Shown here piece by piece: positions 7,843-17,295 of a stretch of 33,244 nt of DNA. Every line of letters begins with the position of its first letter. Position 1 is the stretch's first letter. This DNA is from JAUVIB01 sp964424545 (GTDB lineage Bacteria; Calditrichota; Calditrichia; Calditrichales; Calditrichaceae). The stretch spans positions 1 through 33,244 of the forward strand of contig CAYRJN010000014.1 in NCBI GenBank assembly GCA_964424545.1, written 5' to 3'. Below the pieces are notes generated by a model. That model searched no databases. It was not told the origin of the DNA and saw nothing but the letters and a program-made list of their open reading frames with translations. A program made the position numbers and the translations under genes.

Positions 7843-10626
7843 ATGCGTAGAACAATATTATTCATTGTAATTATTTTAGAGTTAAGCGCTTTTGAATTTC
7901 TTTTTGCCTCATCCGAATTCGATTTATTTCCCGTTGCTTTAAAATGTAATAATAAAACAGATCCCATCGGCGTTGATACGGGACGTCCTTTTTTATCTTG
8001 GCAGATAAATTCCACTGAAAGAAATGTTCACCAGTCCGCCTATCGTATTTGTGCGGCGAGTAGTCAAGAAAAATTATCAAACAACGAATATGATCTTTGG
8101 GACAGCGGTAAAATACAATCCGACAATTCTTTGGAAATTGAATATAACGGACATTTGTTAAAATCGGGCCAAAAATGCTATTGGAAAGTTCGGGTGTGGA
8201 ACGACTCCGATATGGTTTCTCCATGGAGCAAAACAGCGCATTTTGAGACGGGTCTTCTCTATCCCGCGGACTGGACCGCCAATTGGATAAGCGACGGTAA
8301 ATCTCTGCCTAAAAATGACGCTGATTTTTATAAGAATGATCCTGCTCCATTGTTCCGTAAAGAATTTTCCGTTTTAAATAGTTTGAAGCGCGCGCGTCTT
8401 TATATTACAGGTTTGGGTTATTACGAAGCGTATATAAACGGAAAACGCGTAGGGAACCGCCGCTTTGATCCTGCTTGGACAAGCTATTCAAAACGCATTC
8501 TTTACAGCGTTTATGATGTCGTTAATATGTTGCAAAACGGTAAAAACACTATCGGCGTGATACTTGGTAACGGTTGGTACAATCCTTTGCCTATGAAAAT
8601 GTGGGGTAAGTACAATTTTCGTAACTTTTTGACAATCGGTAGACCGCGCTTTATCGCCCAATTGATTATCGAATATACAAACGGCATCAAAGACACCCTT
8701 TGCACGGATCACAGTTGGAAAACTGCAGATAGCCCCATTCTGCGTAACAATGTATATCTCGGGGAAGTTTATGATGCTCGTTTACAACAAAACGGTTGGA
8801 ATTTATCCGGTTTTAATGATTCGACCTGGCATAAATCCAGGCAGATAAGCGCTGATAAAACCCATTTACATACTCAGGAGCAACCTCCCATTCGTATCAC
8901 AAAGGAAATAACTCCCATAAAAATCAATTACCTTAATAACGGCAAATATATTTTTGATTTCGGTGTAAATTTTGCCGGTTCTGTGCGTCTGAAAACAAAA
9001 GGTAAACGCGGAACAAAAATTATTTTGCGCTACGGTGAGCTGCTTCACGAAGACGGTTCCTTAAATCCCATGACCAGTGTCGCAGGACAAATAAAACGAC
9101 CCGGTATGGGCGGTCCCGGAGCGCCGGACACCGCCTGGCAGAGCGATACCTATATTTTAAGCGGAAACGGTCAAGAAATATACATGCCTCGCTTTGCTTT
9201 CCGAGGTTTTCGTTACGTGGAAATCAGCGGTTTATCGCAAAAACCGACAAAGGAAACCTTAAGCGGATTAAGGATGAATGCCGATGTAGCGCCCGTCGGT
9301 AGTTTTTCCTGTTCTAACGAAATGTTCAACAAAATCTATGAAATCAGTCGACGCACGTTTTTAAGTAATCTGTTCAGTGTGCAATCCGACTGCCCTCATA
9401 GAGAAAAATTCGGTTATGGCGGCGATATTGTATCCAGTAGCGAAGCGTTGATGTTTGATTTTGACATGAATTCTTTTTATCAAAAAGTAATTAATGATTT
9501 TGCCGACGCCGTACGCCCCAACGGCGGATTGACGGAAACAGCGCCGTTTGTAGGAATCCACTATGGTACTTTCGGGGATTTGTCCGCACCTATAGGCTGG
9601 GGCTTTGCTTTTCCTTTATTATTAAAACAACTTTATCAATATTACGGCGTTCGCCATCCATTAGCGCAACAATTCGATACGGCTCGCAATTGGTTCAATT
9701 TACTTAAAAAAAATGCGCTCGACTATATTATTGAAGACGGTATCAGCGACCATGAAAGTCTTGACAAAAAACCCGTTTCTTTAAGCGGAACAGCTTTTTT
9801 TTATAAAACCGCACGTCTGATATCCTGGCAGGCAAATATGCTGGGACGCGAAGAAGAAGCTCAAGAATACGCACATTATGCCGATACTATAAAAGCATCT
9901 TTTATTCATAAATTCTTAAAACCCGGAACGGGTAAAATTGGTAAAAATACTCAGGCGGCGCAAGCTTTTGCTCTCTATTTCGATCTGCTGCCCCGAAATG
10001 AAAAACGAGCAGCTGCAGAGACATTGTATAACGAAATATTAACAAAACACGACGGACATCTATCAACCGGTATATTCGGGACGAAATATATGCTCGATGT
10101 TTTGTCCCATATGGGACGAGCAGATATTGCCTATATAGTTGTCAATCAAAAAGATTTTCCCGGATGGGGTTATATGCTGGAAAAGGGCGCCACTACTTTA
10201 TGGGAACATTGGGCGTTTAGCGATAATACTTATTCTCATAATCATCCCATGTTCGGCTCGGTAAGTGAATGGTTTATAAAAAGCATTGCCGGTATTAAAG
10301 CGACTGCGGATGCCGTCGGTTTTAATAAAATTATTATTAATCCTGCATTAATCAAAGGGCTTACTCATGCAGAAGCAACATATCATTCCGTTCGCGGAAA
10401 AATAGTCAGCGCCTGGAACATTAATGATGATGTTTACGAACTAAAAGTTGAAATACCCGCTAACACGAATGCAAAGATTTATCTTCCGGCGAAATCATTA
10501 GGCAAAATAAGCGAGAGCGGACGAAAAATAAAGACAATGAACAACATAGAGATCCTTGAACAATCCGACCAACATACTATTTTAAAAATCGGATCGGGTA
10601 AATATACTTTTTGCGTTAAATTCTAA
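7843..10626 (+). CDS. Alpha-L-rhamnosidase, GH78
   Basis: A 927-aa secreted GH78 enzyme that removes terminal alpha-L-rhamnose from glycans by inversion. A signal peptide (LFIVIILELSAFEFLFA) is followed by an Fn3-like domain (PVALKCNN to FETGLLYPADWTANWIS, about 25-150), the N-terminal carbohydrate-binding domain (GLGYYEAYINGKRVG and the W-x-x-Y region), a beta-sandwich (about 330-470), the (alpha/alpha)6 barrel and a C-terminal sandwich. Catalytic motif DCPHREKFGYGGD spans residues 516-528. Spacing D516/E521/D528 equals that of D567/E572/D579 in Bacillus RhaB, so E521 is the expected acid; E788 in LWEHW is the expected base. All are intact. ATG follows AAAGGG by 5 nt. It is 39 bp from the DUF5916 gene, so the two are probably co-transcribed. 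Confidence 0.95.
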   Translation: MRRTILFIVIILELSAFEFLFASSEFDLFPVALKCNNKTDPIGVDTGRPFLSWQINSTERNVHQSAYRICAASSQEKLSNNEYDLWDSGKIQSDNSLEIEYNGHLLKSGQKCYWKVRVWNDSDMVSPWSKTAHFETGLLYPADWTANWISDGKSLPKNDADFYKNDPAPLFRKEFSVLNSLKRARLYITGLGYYEAYINGKRVGNRRFDPAWTSYSKRILYSVYDVVNMLQNGKNTIGVILGNGWYNPLPMKMWGKYNFRNFLTIGRPRFIAQLIIEYTNGIKDTLCTDHSWKTADSPILRNNVYLGEVYDARLQQNGWNLSGFNDSTWHKSRQISADKTHLHTQEQPPIRITKEITPIKINYLNNGKYIFDFGVNFAGSVRLKTKGKRGTKIILRYGELLHEDGSLNPMTSVAGQIKRPGMGGPGAPDTAWQSDTYILSGNGQEIYMPRFAFRGFRYVEISGLSQKPTKETLSGLRMNADVAPVGSFSCSNEMFNKIYEISRRTFLSNLFSVQSDCPHREKFGYGGDIVSSSEALMFDFDMNSFYQKVINDFADAVRPNGGLTETAPFVGIHYGTFGDLSAPIGWGFAFPLLLKQLYQYYGVRHPLAQQFDTARNWFNLLKKNALDYIIEDGISDHESLDKKPVSLSGTAFFYKTARLISWQANMLGREEEAQEYAHYADTIKASFIHKFLKPGTGKIGKNTQAAQAFALYFDLLPRNEKRAAAETLYNEILTKHDGHLSTGIFGTKYMLDVLSHMGRADIAYIVVNQKDFPGWGYMLEKGATTLWEHWAFSDNTYSHNHPMFGSVSEWFIKSIAGIKATADAVGFNKIIINPALIKGLTHAEATYHSVRGKIVSAWNINDDVYELKVEIPANTNAKIYLPAKSLGKISESGRKIKTMNNIEILEQSDQHTILKIGSGKYTFCVKF

Positions 10627-10665
10627 AACGTTAAAATCATCAATCTATTTTAAGGTATTATATTT

Positions 10666-12798
10666 TTGCGGATTTCGATAATTATATTTATCTTTGCAAG
10701 CATTATCTTTGCACAAAAACGAGCTTTCGTAAAAGCCTATTTTACCGAGAAAGCGCCTGAGATCGACGGCAGGTTGTCGGAAGAGTTGTGGCTACAAGCC
10801 GGCGTGATTGACAGTTTTACACAACGTCAGCCGGATCTTGGTCGGCCGATGACTCAAAAAACAAAGTTTTTTGTCGCTTACGATAAAAAACATCTTTACT
10901 TGGCTTTTCAATGCTGGGATGACCCGAATAAAATCACAGCGAAGGAGCTTGCCCGCGACGCGAATCTTAGATATGACGATAAATTGCAAATTCTTATCGA
11001 CACTTTTCTTGACCGACGTAACGCCTACTGGTTTCAGATTAATCCACGCGGATGTATCGGCGATGCTCTTGTAAGTCAAAACGGCAGTAAATTTAATAAA
11101 TCCTGGGATGGTTTGTGGGAGGGTATGGCGCATATTACAGCTTTTGGTTATGAAGGTGAAATATCAATTCCCTTTAAAACCTTAAGTTTCAAAGAAGGAC
11201 AAACAACTTGGGGACTTAAAATTATCAGACAAATCAGCCGGCTTAATGAAACCGCCTATTGGCCGGTTGCCAACCTTGACAGCTATAAATTTCAAGTGTC
11301 CGACGAAGGCGATATTACCGAATTAAACGGTATTTCTCAAGGAATTGGCCTTGATCTTGTGCCTTATGCGCTTGCCGGTTTTAATAACTATGCCAACGAG
11401 AATATTGAACCCGTAGGCAATGTTGGAGGCGACGCTTTTTACCAGATAACTTCCGGTATTAAGATGGCTTTAACAATAAATACCGATTTTGCCCAAACGG
11501 AAGTTGATGACCGCCGCGTTAATTTAACGCGTTTTCCTCTCTTTTATGAAGAGAAACGGGATTTTTTTCTTGACGGCGCCAGCTATTACAATTTCGGTTT
11601 ACAGGGAAATAGTCTTTATTCAAAAGCCTTAATCCCTTTTTTCTCTCGACGCATTGGATTGGACGGCGAAGGTAATCCGGTGCCTATAATCGGCGGATTA
11701 AAGATTACCGGTCAGGCAGGCGCATGGAACTTCGGCGCATTAAATATTACCGACGACCGCCCGAAGGGTAAAAACAATTATACCGTCGTCAGGGTCTCGC
11801 GTAACTTAAGCGGAAATTCCTATCTCGGCGTTATCGGCACAAACGGTAATGCCTTGGGTGATGAAAACAATAATTTGTTTGGTGTGGATTTTAAACTCGG
11901 AGTTTCCAACTTTCTCGGCAATAAAAATTTTTCCGGTGTTGCGTTTGCTTTAAAATCAAACACTGCCGGCGTCGATAATTCGGATTATGCTTACGGTTTT
12001 ACTTTTTCTTATCCTAATGATTTCTTTTATTTTTCGGGCGGGTTTCATGAAATCGGCGAAAATTTTCATGCCGGAATTGGTTTTGTTCCCAGACTCGGCA
12101 TTAGACAATCATATTTTAGAATCGGCCTCGGACCAAGACTAAAATGTTTTAATATTTTACAAATAAACAGTTTGGCCCATATTAATTATATAACCGGAAT
12201 GCATAATGAATTATTAACGCGGGAATTAGGAATACTCCCACTGGAAATCGAGTTTATTTCCGGCGATCAAATTAGACTGGCTTTTTCAAATAGTTATGAA
12301 ACGGTAACAACGGACTTTTATATTCATCCCGAGCATACCATTCCGATCGGATCTTATTCTTTTAACCGCTATTATATTGACTTTATCAGCGCCAAACGGC
12401 GAAATTTCTGGTTAAGTTTAAATTATGGCGGCGGAGAGTTTTTTAACGGAACGCGCGATGAGTACGTCGGCGCTTTGAGTTATAAAGTAGGCGTCCCGCT
12501 TTATTTTGGATTCCAATATGAATATAACACCATTTCTCTCCCGGACGGTTCTTTTGATACTCGCGTATCCCGTTTAAATCTTGATATTTTGTTTAATACC
12601 GAAATATTTTTATATAATTATTTACAATATGATAATTTGTCAAAAGTTCTCGGCTGGCAATCGCGCTTTGTATGGATATTCAAACCGGGTAGAGAGCTCT
12701 TTCTTGTCTGGAAATCATTTTCTTTTGATCCTTACCAACGTTTTACCGTTAATGAGAGTTCGCTGCGTTTGAAATTTAAATATACTTTTAGGTTTTAA
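10666..12798 (+). CDS. CBM9-like/DUF5916 outer-membrane protein
   Basis: A 710-aa protein with a short signal peptide (MRISIIIFIFASIIFAQ). The start is TTG with AAGG about 10 nt upstream; the next methionine would remove the signal, so TTG is preferred. Residues about 20-215 are a family-9-like carbohydrate-binding beta-sandwich (KAPEIDGRLSEELW, then FFVAYDKKHLYLAFQCWD and WFQINPRG). The rest matches the DUF5916 pattern: alternating aromatic/hydrophobic strands, FAQTEVDDRRVNLTRFPLFY, EEKRDFFLDGA, and a C-terminal strand ending LRLKFKYTFRF, which is typical of outer-membrane barrels. The family's role is not established; it is often found near secreted hydrolases. Here it follows the rhamnosidase by 39 bp, so it may serve as a surface glycan receptor or pore, standing in for the missing SusC/SusD. 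This last point is inference. Confidence 0.85.
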   Translation: MRISIIIFIFASIIFAQKRAFVKAYFTEKAPEIDGRLSEELWLQAGVIDSFTQRQPDLGRPMTQKTKFFVAYDKKHLYLAFQCWDDPNKITAKELARDANLRYDDKLQILIDTFLDRRNAYWFQINPRGCIGDALVSQNGSKFNKSWDGLWEGMAHITAFGYEGEISIPFKTLSFKEGQTTWGLKIIRQISRLNETAYWPVANLDSYKFQVSDEGDITELNGISQGIGLDLVPYALAGFNNYANENIEPVGNVGGDAFYQITSGIKMALTINTDFAQTEVDDRRVNLTRFPLFYEEKRDFFLDGASYYNFGLQGNSLYSKALIPFFSRRIGLDGEGNPVPIIGGLKITGQAGAWNFGALNITDDRPKGKNNYTVVRVSRNLSGNSYLGVIGTNGNALGDENNNLFGVDFKLGVSNFLGNKNFSGVAFALKSNTAGVDNSDYAYGFTFSYPNDFFYFSGGFHEIGENFHAGIGFVPRLGIRQSYFRIGLGPRLKCFNILQINSLAHINYITGMHNELLTRELGILPLEIEFISGDQIRLAFSNSYETVTTDFYIHPEHTIPIGSYSFNRYYIDFISAKRRNFWLSLNYGGGEFFNGTRDEYVGALSYKVGVPLYFGFQYEYNTISLPDGSFDTRVSRLNLDILFNTEIFLYNYLQYDNLSKVLGWQSRFVWIFKPGRELFLVWKSFSFDPYQRFTVNESSLRLKFKYTFRF

Positions 12799-12915
12799 AA
12801 TTATTTTTTAAATTTTCACATTAATTCTAAACGCTGTTTGTAATGATATCGTAATTCACCTAAGAACAAAGTATTACGAATTGATTAATGAGACCCATAG
12901 CGATCGTAATTAATA

Positions 12916-12997
12916 TGTCATTCTCCACTAAATCGGAGAATCTAAATGTAGAAAGTGGGAAGATACCAATTTTCGATAGAAATGTTCGTAAATGACA
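12916..12997. repeat. Palindromic intergenic repeat-like unit 1
   Basis: An 82-bp unit bounded by perfect inverted ends TGTCATT (12916-12922) and AATGACA (12991-12997). Just inside the left end is a hairpin with a 7-bp stem, ATTCTCC (12920-12926) and GGAGAAT (12935-12941). The layout TGTCATTCT...GGAGAATCT...AATGACA resembles the dispersed intergenic elements of many bacteria whose usual start is TGTCATTCTGAGCGAAGCGA. Identity to that family is judged from memory and the copy would be a diverged one. Confidence 0.45.
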
Positions 12998-13040
12998 GTT
13001 GTGAGTGATTACAGATCGTTAGTTAATAAACTTCAGCGTT

Positions 13041-13063
13041 TGTCATTTCTTCTAAAGAAAGAA
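13041..13063. repeat. Palindromic intergenic repeat-like unit 2
   Basis: Starts with the same TGTCATT heptamer as unit 1, 43 bp after it ends. It is followed directly by a 6-bp hairpin, TTTCTT (13046-13051), loop CTA, AAGAAA (13055-13060), then GAATT. The order heptamer, hairpin, GAAT(C)T is the same as in unit 1. No right-hand AATGACA end is seen, so if related this is a partial or decayed copy. Confidence 0.35.
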
Positions 13064-13231
13064 TTTAAAATTTTGCCTATGTGAACGATGTATAATTTAT
13101 AAGATTACGTAATTAAGCATAATACAAAAATAAATAAAAATTTCTAATATATGTTATTTTTTGAAATTTCGATACTATAAATTACTTTTTTTATATTTAG
13201 TCATATGTTCAATTAATATAGGATCCTCACA

Positions 13232-15157
13232 ATGAAAAACTTATATTATTTACCGTTATTGCTTTTATTTATTACGTTTTTTTCCTGTAAAAATTCAACG
13301 CCTTCACAAAAACAGACTATTGAAAGGGTTAGATATAACGATCCTGGCGCTATTTCCGATCTTGGCGTGGGATTATGGGCCTGGCCTTTGCCCGTTGATT
13401 ACGACAAGGACGGCGATTATGATTTGTTGGTTTCCTGCAACGATAAACCTTATAACGGCGTCTATTTTTTCGAAAATACTCAAGGCGATGTGAAAATGCC
13501 GATATTTGAAAAGGGCGTTAAAATTTCAGCCGGTTATCAAAATATCCAACCCTCATTTATTAACGGTAAAACGCGCTATCTTGCCCCTGCAAAGGAGATA
13601 ATCGATATCGTTAAGGGAACGGAAAAAAACATTTATCATACGGAAAAAATAGATTCTTCTTTAAAGAAAATCCGCGCTAACCAGTGGAAATACTGCGACT
13701 ATAACGGAGATAATGTTTTGGATTTAATTGTCGGTATTGGCGATTGGACGGATTACGGCTGGGACAATGCTTTCGACAAAAACGGCCGCTGGCAAAACGG
13801 CCCTTTGCACGGCTATGTTTATCTGATTCATAATAAAGGCACAAATGAAAAACCGCGCTATGGTCAGCCGAAAAAGATAACAGCCGCCGGAAAAGCGATC
13901 GACGTTTACGGAATGCCTTCGCCAAACTTCGCCGATTTTGATAACGACGGCGATTTGGATCTACTCTGTGGAGAATTTCTCGATAAATTCACCTATTATA
14001 AAAATATTGGAACGCGCTCCCAACCGAAATATGCCGCTGGTATTACCGTCATTGATAAACAAAACAAACCGATAACCATGGACCTTGAAATGATCATGCC
14101 TTCTGCCTTGGATTGGGATAAAGACGGCGATGTGGATTTAATTGTCGGTCAGGAAGACGGACGCGTTGCTTTTGTTGAAAATATCGGTATTAACAAAAGC
14201 GGCAGCCCCGTTTTTGAACAACCGCGCTTTTTCCGCCAGCAAGCGGATTATCTTAAATTCGGCGCTCTCGTAACGCCTTTTAGTTATGATTGGGATAATG
14301 ATGGAGACGAAGATCTTATTTGCGGCAACACCGCCGGTTATATCGGTTTTATTGAAAACCTCGGCGGCGCTAGCCCGAAATGGGCCGAACCGGTTTATTT
14401 AAAAGCCGACGGTCACGTTATTCATATTCAAGCCGGCAAAAACGGCTCCATTCAGGGACCCTGTGAAGCAAAATGGGGCTATACCACTTTAAGCGTTGCC
14501 GATTGGGATCAAGACGGATTGGCGGATATTATGATAAACTCCATTTGGGGGAAAATTTTATGGTATCGTAATATCGGAACAAAATCAGAACCTGTTTTAA
14601 GCGCAGCGCAGGAGGTTAAAGTCGAATGGCCGGACTCGGCTCCTAAGCCTCCTTGGTTTTGGTGGAATCCCAAAGACCATAATTTGGTAACGCAATGGCG
14701 CACAACGCCTTATATGATTGATTGGAACAAAGACGGCATTATTGATCTTGTAATGCTGGATAGTGAAGGCTATTTATCTTTTTTCGAACGCACCAAAGAA
14801 AACGGACGTTTAAAACTATTACCTCCCGTACATATTTTTTACGATGAACATAATAAGCTTTTGCGTTTAAACGATCGTGAAGCCGGGCACAGCGGCAGAC
14901 GGAAATTTTGTTTTATGGATTGGAATCGAGACGGTAAGCTTGATTTGATGGTAAACAGCCGTAATATTAATTTTTTACAACAAATAAAAACGGAAAACGG
15001 CCAAACCTATTTCAAAGATATGGGTGAAGTTTATGATATTAAATTAGCCGGCCATTCCACCAGTCCCACTGCTATTGATTGGGATAAAGACGGTATTCAA
15101 GACCTATTGATCGGCGCGGAAGACGGGCATTTTTATTATTTGAAAAATCCTTATTAA
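13232..15157 (+). CDS. FG-GAP/VCBS calcium-repeat lipoprotein
   Basis: A 641-aa lipoprotein (signal MKNLYYLPLLLLFITFFSC, lipobox FFSC). The mature part is a propeller of FG-GAP/VCBS repeats: at least nine D-x-[DN]-x-D-G-x-x-D-[LI] calcium-binding loops are visible, for example DYDKDGDYDLL, DYNGDNVLDLI, DFDNDGDLDLL, DWDKDGDVDLI, DWDNDGDEDLI, DWDQDGLADIM, DWNKDGIIDLV, DWNRDGKLDLM and DWDKDGIQDLL, most followed by I-G/C-G. Blades are separated by YYKNIGTRSQPKY-like segments that repeat two or three times. Such proteins bind calcium and often glycans; some VCBS-repeat proteins in polysaccharide loci have lyase or rhamnogalacturonan-lyase relatives, but I see no catalytic motif. It stands alone between two gaps of more than 300 bp and therefore probably has its own promoter. 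Confidence 0.85.
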   Translation: MKNLYYLPLLLLFITFFSCKNSTPSQKQTIERVRYNDPGAISDLGVGLWAWPLPVDYDKDGDYDLLVSCNDKPYNGVYFFENTQGDVKMPIFEKGVKISAGYQNIQPSFINGKTRYLAPAKEIIDIVKGTEKNIYHTEKIDSSLKKIRANQWKYCDYNGDNVLDLIVGIGDWTDYGWDNAFDKNGRWQNGPLHGYVYLIHNKGTNEKPRYGQPKKITAAGKAIDVYGMPSPNFADFDNDGDLDLLCGEFLDKFTYYKNIGTRSQPKYAAGITVIDKQNKPITMDLEMIMPSALDWDKDGDVDLIVGQEDGRVAFVENIGINKSGSPVFEQPRFFRQQADYLKFGALVTPFSYDWDNDGDEDLICGNTAGYIGFIENLGGASPKWAEPVYLKADGHVIHIQAGKNGSIQGPCEAKWGYTTLSVADWDQDGLADIMINSIWGKILWYRNIGTKSEPVLSAAQEVKVEWPDSAPKPPWFWWNPKDHNLVTQWRTTPYMIDWNKDGIIDLVMLDSEGYLSFFERTKENGRLKLLPPVHIFYDEHNKLLRLNDREAGHSGRRKFCFMDWNRDGKLDLMVNSRNINFLQQIKTENGQTYFKDMGEVYDIKLAGHSTSPTAIDWDKDGIQDLLIGAEDGHFYYLKNPY

Positions 15158-15491
15158 TTGAAAGATTAATTAATGTGAAATACAATATGTTATTGAATTG
15201 AACTTTCAACAAAATTCATATTTCAAAAAGTTTCATTATTTTTTATATAAGCGTCGATTCTTATATTTCATAAATTGTAAATATTTTAAATTAAGCACGT
15301 TTTAAATTATGTGATTCAATCGGACAGAATTATTTAATGAAGTGTTTCCCGCATTTTAATTAATTTGTCAATTGGCTGTTTTATATTATCAATTCTGCTT
15401 GTATATCTGATTGAGGCTTTTATAGAAAAATATTGTTTTTTCTAATTAAACATAAATTAAAACCCAACTAACAAGGAATTAAAACCCTATA
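15158..15491 (+). other. 334-bp AT-rich intergenic region
   Basis: I see no gene, RNA or clear terminator. It is almost uniformly A/T. The only assignable element is AAGGAA at 15473-15478, about 13 nt before the ATG of the next gene, a longer spacing than usual for a ribosome binding site. The next gene's promoter presumably lies here. Confidence 0.55.
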
Positions 15492-17123
15492 ATGAAAAAT
15501 ACAAGGCGGTCATGTTATAATCGTCGGGAATTTTTGCAAAAATCAGCTATGGGATTGCTTACCGGAACATTATTTCCTTTGTCAAATTGTTCAGAATCCA
15601 ATTTACCCAACTTTTCTTCAATTCGCCGTTATCATATTTCGCTTTCCACCTCCGGTTTGGAAAAATATCCCGATATACCCGCAATTATCGCCAAAGCCGG
15701 AGTTACGGATATTTGGTTAGCTTCATTTTTATATGGTCGTTGGTATGCTGATCCACAAAAATTAAAGATTGTTTCCAAGAAATTAAGAGAACAATACGGC
15801 TTTAATACACACATTATTAACGTACCGCTGGGACATCCAGGAAACGCCCTCGGCGGCGACGAAGAAGACCTATTAACCAAGCCGCCAGGACATTGGAAAA
15901 ATGCTTGTACTATTGACGGAAAGCTTTATTCCGGAACATCGATTCATTCGCCTGCTGTCAAAGAAAATATTAACGCTCTGCTAAGGTTGCAGCAAAACGG
16001 TTTTATCTCCGTCTTTTTAGATGATGATTTTCGTATTGCTCGTTATCCCTGCATTATCGGCGGTTGTTTTTGTGAAAATTGCCGTTACGACTTTTTAAAA
16101 CAGTATGGTTATTCTTCTTCTCAATGGGATTTGTTAATTGATTCAGTCAATAAGCGTCGTGTATCCGATGTTTTACGCTCCTGGATTGATTTTTGGGACA
16201 ATCGACTTTATTCCATGTTTTTAGCCATGCAAAAAGCCGCTCCAAAAATCAGCTTGGGAATAATGGTTATGTATCTCGGTTCCGAAAAAGCGGGCATTGC
16301 TTTAGATCGGTTTAAAAATGTTCCCTTTCGAGTGGGCGAACTTATGTTTTCCGATAAATCTTTTACTCCGATAAAAGGAAAAACCGACGAACTTTTTTCC
16401 TCTCTTTTTCACCGCCGTTTTGCCAATCCCGATTTAGCTTATAGCGAAACAACAGCATTTCCCAATGACGCTCTAAGCGGTAAAAATATTGCCGCCAAAT
16501 TAACCATATCACTGCTTTCAGATGTTCGCAATACCATGTTTATGAGCGGCCTTCTTCCTTTTCCTGAGAATCGTTGGCCATACATCGCTCCCGCTATGAA
16601 AAAAAACGCCGAATTACATGATATCATTGCCGGACATGTTCCAAAGGGACCCTTTAAACATTATTATGGATGGGAAAGCCGGCTTGTAGGGAACGATAAA
16701 CCGTTTAGTCTTTTTCTCGCCTGTGGAATTCCTTTTGAAGTCGTCGATAGCCTGCCTAATACAGGTTGGGTCTTTCTTTCTGACGAAGATGCCGGCGCCG
16801 TTGAAGAAAACCGTCTAAAACCACTAGGAGCGACTCTTGTATCGAGAGCTGGAAACGGAACAACCAATCGCCATATTATCACCATAAATGAAACATTAAA
16901 AGATCTTTTTGCCTTGAAGAAAAAAATCATACCCCGTTTAATAGACACGCCTTATATCGCCGGCGACAAGGCCGTTGTTTTTGCCTGGTATCCCGATATT
17001 AAAGCAGGATTATTGTGGAACGTAAACAATTATAAAGAATCTTTTACCGTAATGAAAAACGATAAAGTGGTTCGCATCATTACAATTAAGTCTCTCGATG
17101 TAGAATTAATTCGAGACATCTAA
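15492..17123 (+). CDS. Tat-exported lipoprotein, putative TIM-barrel glycosidase-like
   Basis: A 543-aa protein. The N-terminus has a twin-arginine motif (NRREFLQKSA), a hydrophobic stretch and a lipobox (PLSNC), so it should be exported folded and lipidated. The body starts RRYHISLSTSGLEKYPDIPA and looks like a (beta/alpha)8 barrel: GVTDIWLASFLYG, GFNTHIINVPLGHPG, GFISVFLDDDFRI, ISLGIMVMYLG, and a later flavodoxin-like/C-terminal beta region (GKNIAAKLTISLLSDVRNTMFMSG, then DKAVVFAWYPDIKAGLLWN). GGCFCENCRYDFLKQYG is a Cys pair like those in GH42-like and related barrels. D-D-D at the end of the FLDDDF strand is a plausible active-site position. I cannot place it in a numbered GH family. Its location between glycan genes supports a carbohydrate role; this is inference. 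Confidence 0.7.
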   Translation: MKNTRRSCYNRREFLQKSAMGLLTGTLFPLSNCSESNLPNFSSIRRYHISLSTSGLEKYPDIPAIIAKAGVTDIWLASFLYGRWYADPQKLKIVSKKLREQYGFNTHIINVPLGHPGNALGGDEEDLLTKPPGHWKNACTIDGKLYSGTSIHSPAVKENINALLRLQQNGFISVFLDDDFRIARYPCIIGGCFCENCRYDFLKQYGYSSSQWDLLIDSVNKRRVSDVLRSWIDFWDNRLYSMFLAMQKAAPKISLGIMVMYLGSEKAGIALDRFKNVPFRVGELMFSDKSFTPIKGKTDELFSSLFHRRFANPDLAYSETTAFPNDALSGKNIAAKLTISLLSDVRNTMFMSGLLPFPENRWPYIAPAMKKNAELHDIIAGHVPKGPFKHYYGWESRLVGNDKPFSLFLACGIPFEVVDSLPNTGWVFLSDEDAGAVEENRLKPLGATLVSRAGNGTTNRHIITINETLKDLFALKKKIIPRLIDTPYIAGDKAVVFAWYPDIKAGLLWNVNNYKESFTVMKNDKVVRIITIKSLDVELIRDI

Positions 17124-17295
17124 TTTTATAATAAACGAGTTTTATACAATGTTTTCAATAAAAAACAGAACATTCCTTGATATTACCGGAACAAACCGCT
17201 ATTTTATTATAAATATTATTTGCAATAAGTTTTCGTTCCTATACAAGCGGAATAATGATAAAAGTAAGAATATATATGCTTAAGGAGAAAATATT

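Larger units (their letters stand above)
12799..13231 (+). other. 433-bp AT-rich intergenic region
   Basis: No convincing gene. It holds two short palindromic repeat-like units (listed separately) in its middle. The only clean small frame, 12888-12995 (35 codons), is largely made of the first repeat and is not called a gene. The last ~110 bp are extremely AT-rich and should contain the promoter of the FG-GAP lipoprotein gene, but I cannot name a reliable -35/-10 pair. There is no clear T-tailed terminator after the DUF5916 gene. Confidence 0.6.

Noticed and set aside
7748..7870. Small frame upstream of the rhamnosidase (MLESEDGADGMIYNP...)
   Set aside because: No clear ribosome binding site, overlaps the rhamnosidase start in another frame and has no known relative. 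Slightly higher local G+C is not enough.
12888..12995. 35-codon frame MRPIAIVINMSFSTKSENLN...
   Set aside because: It is made mostly of the palindromic repeat-like unit 1; such elements often yield spurious short peptides.
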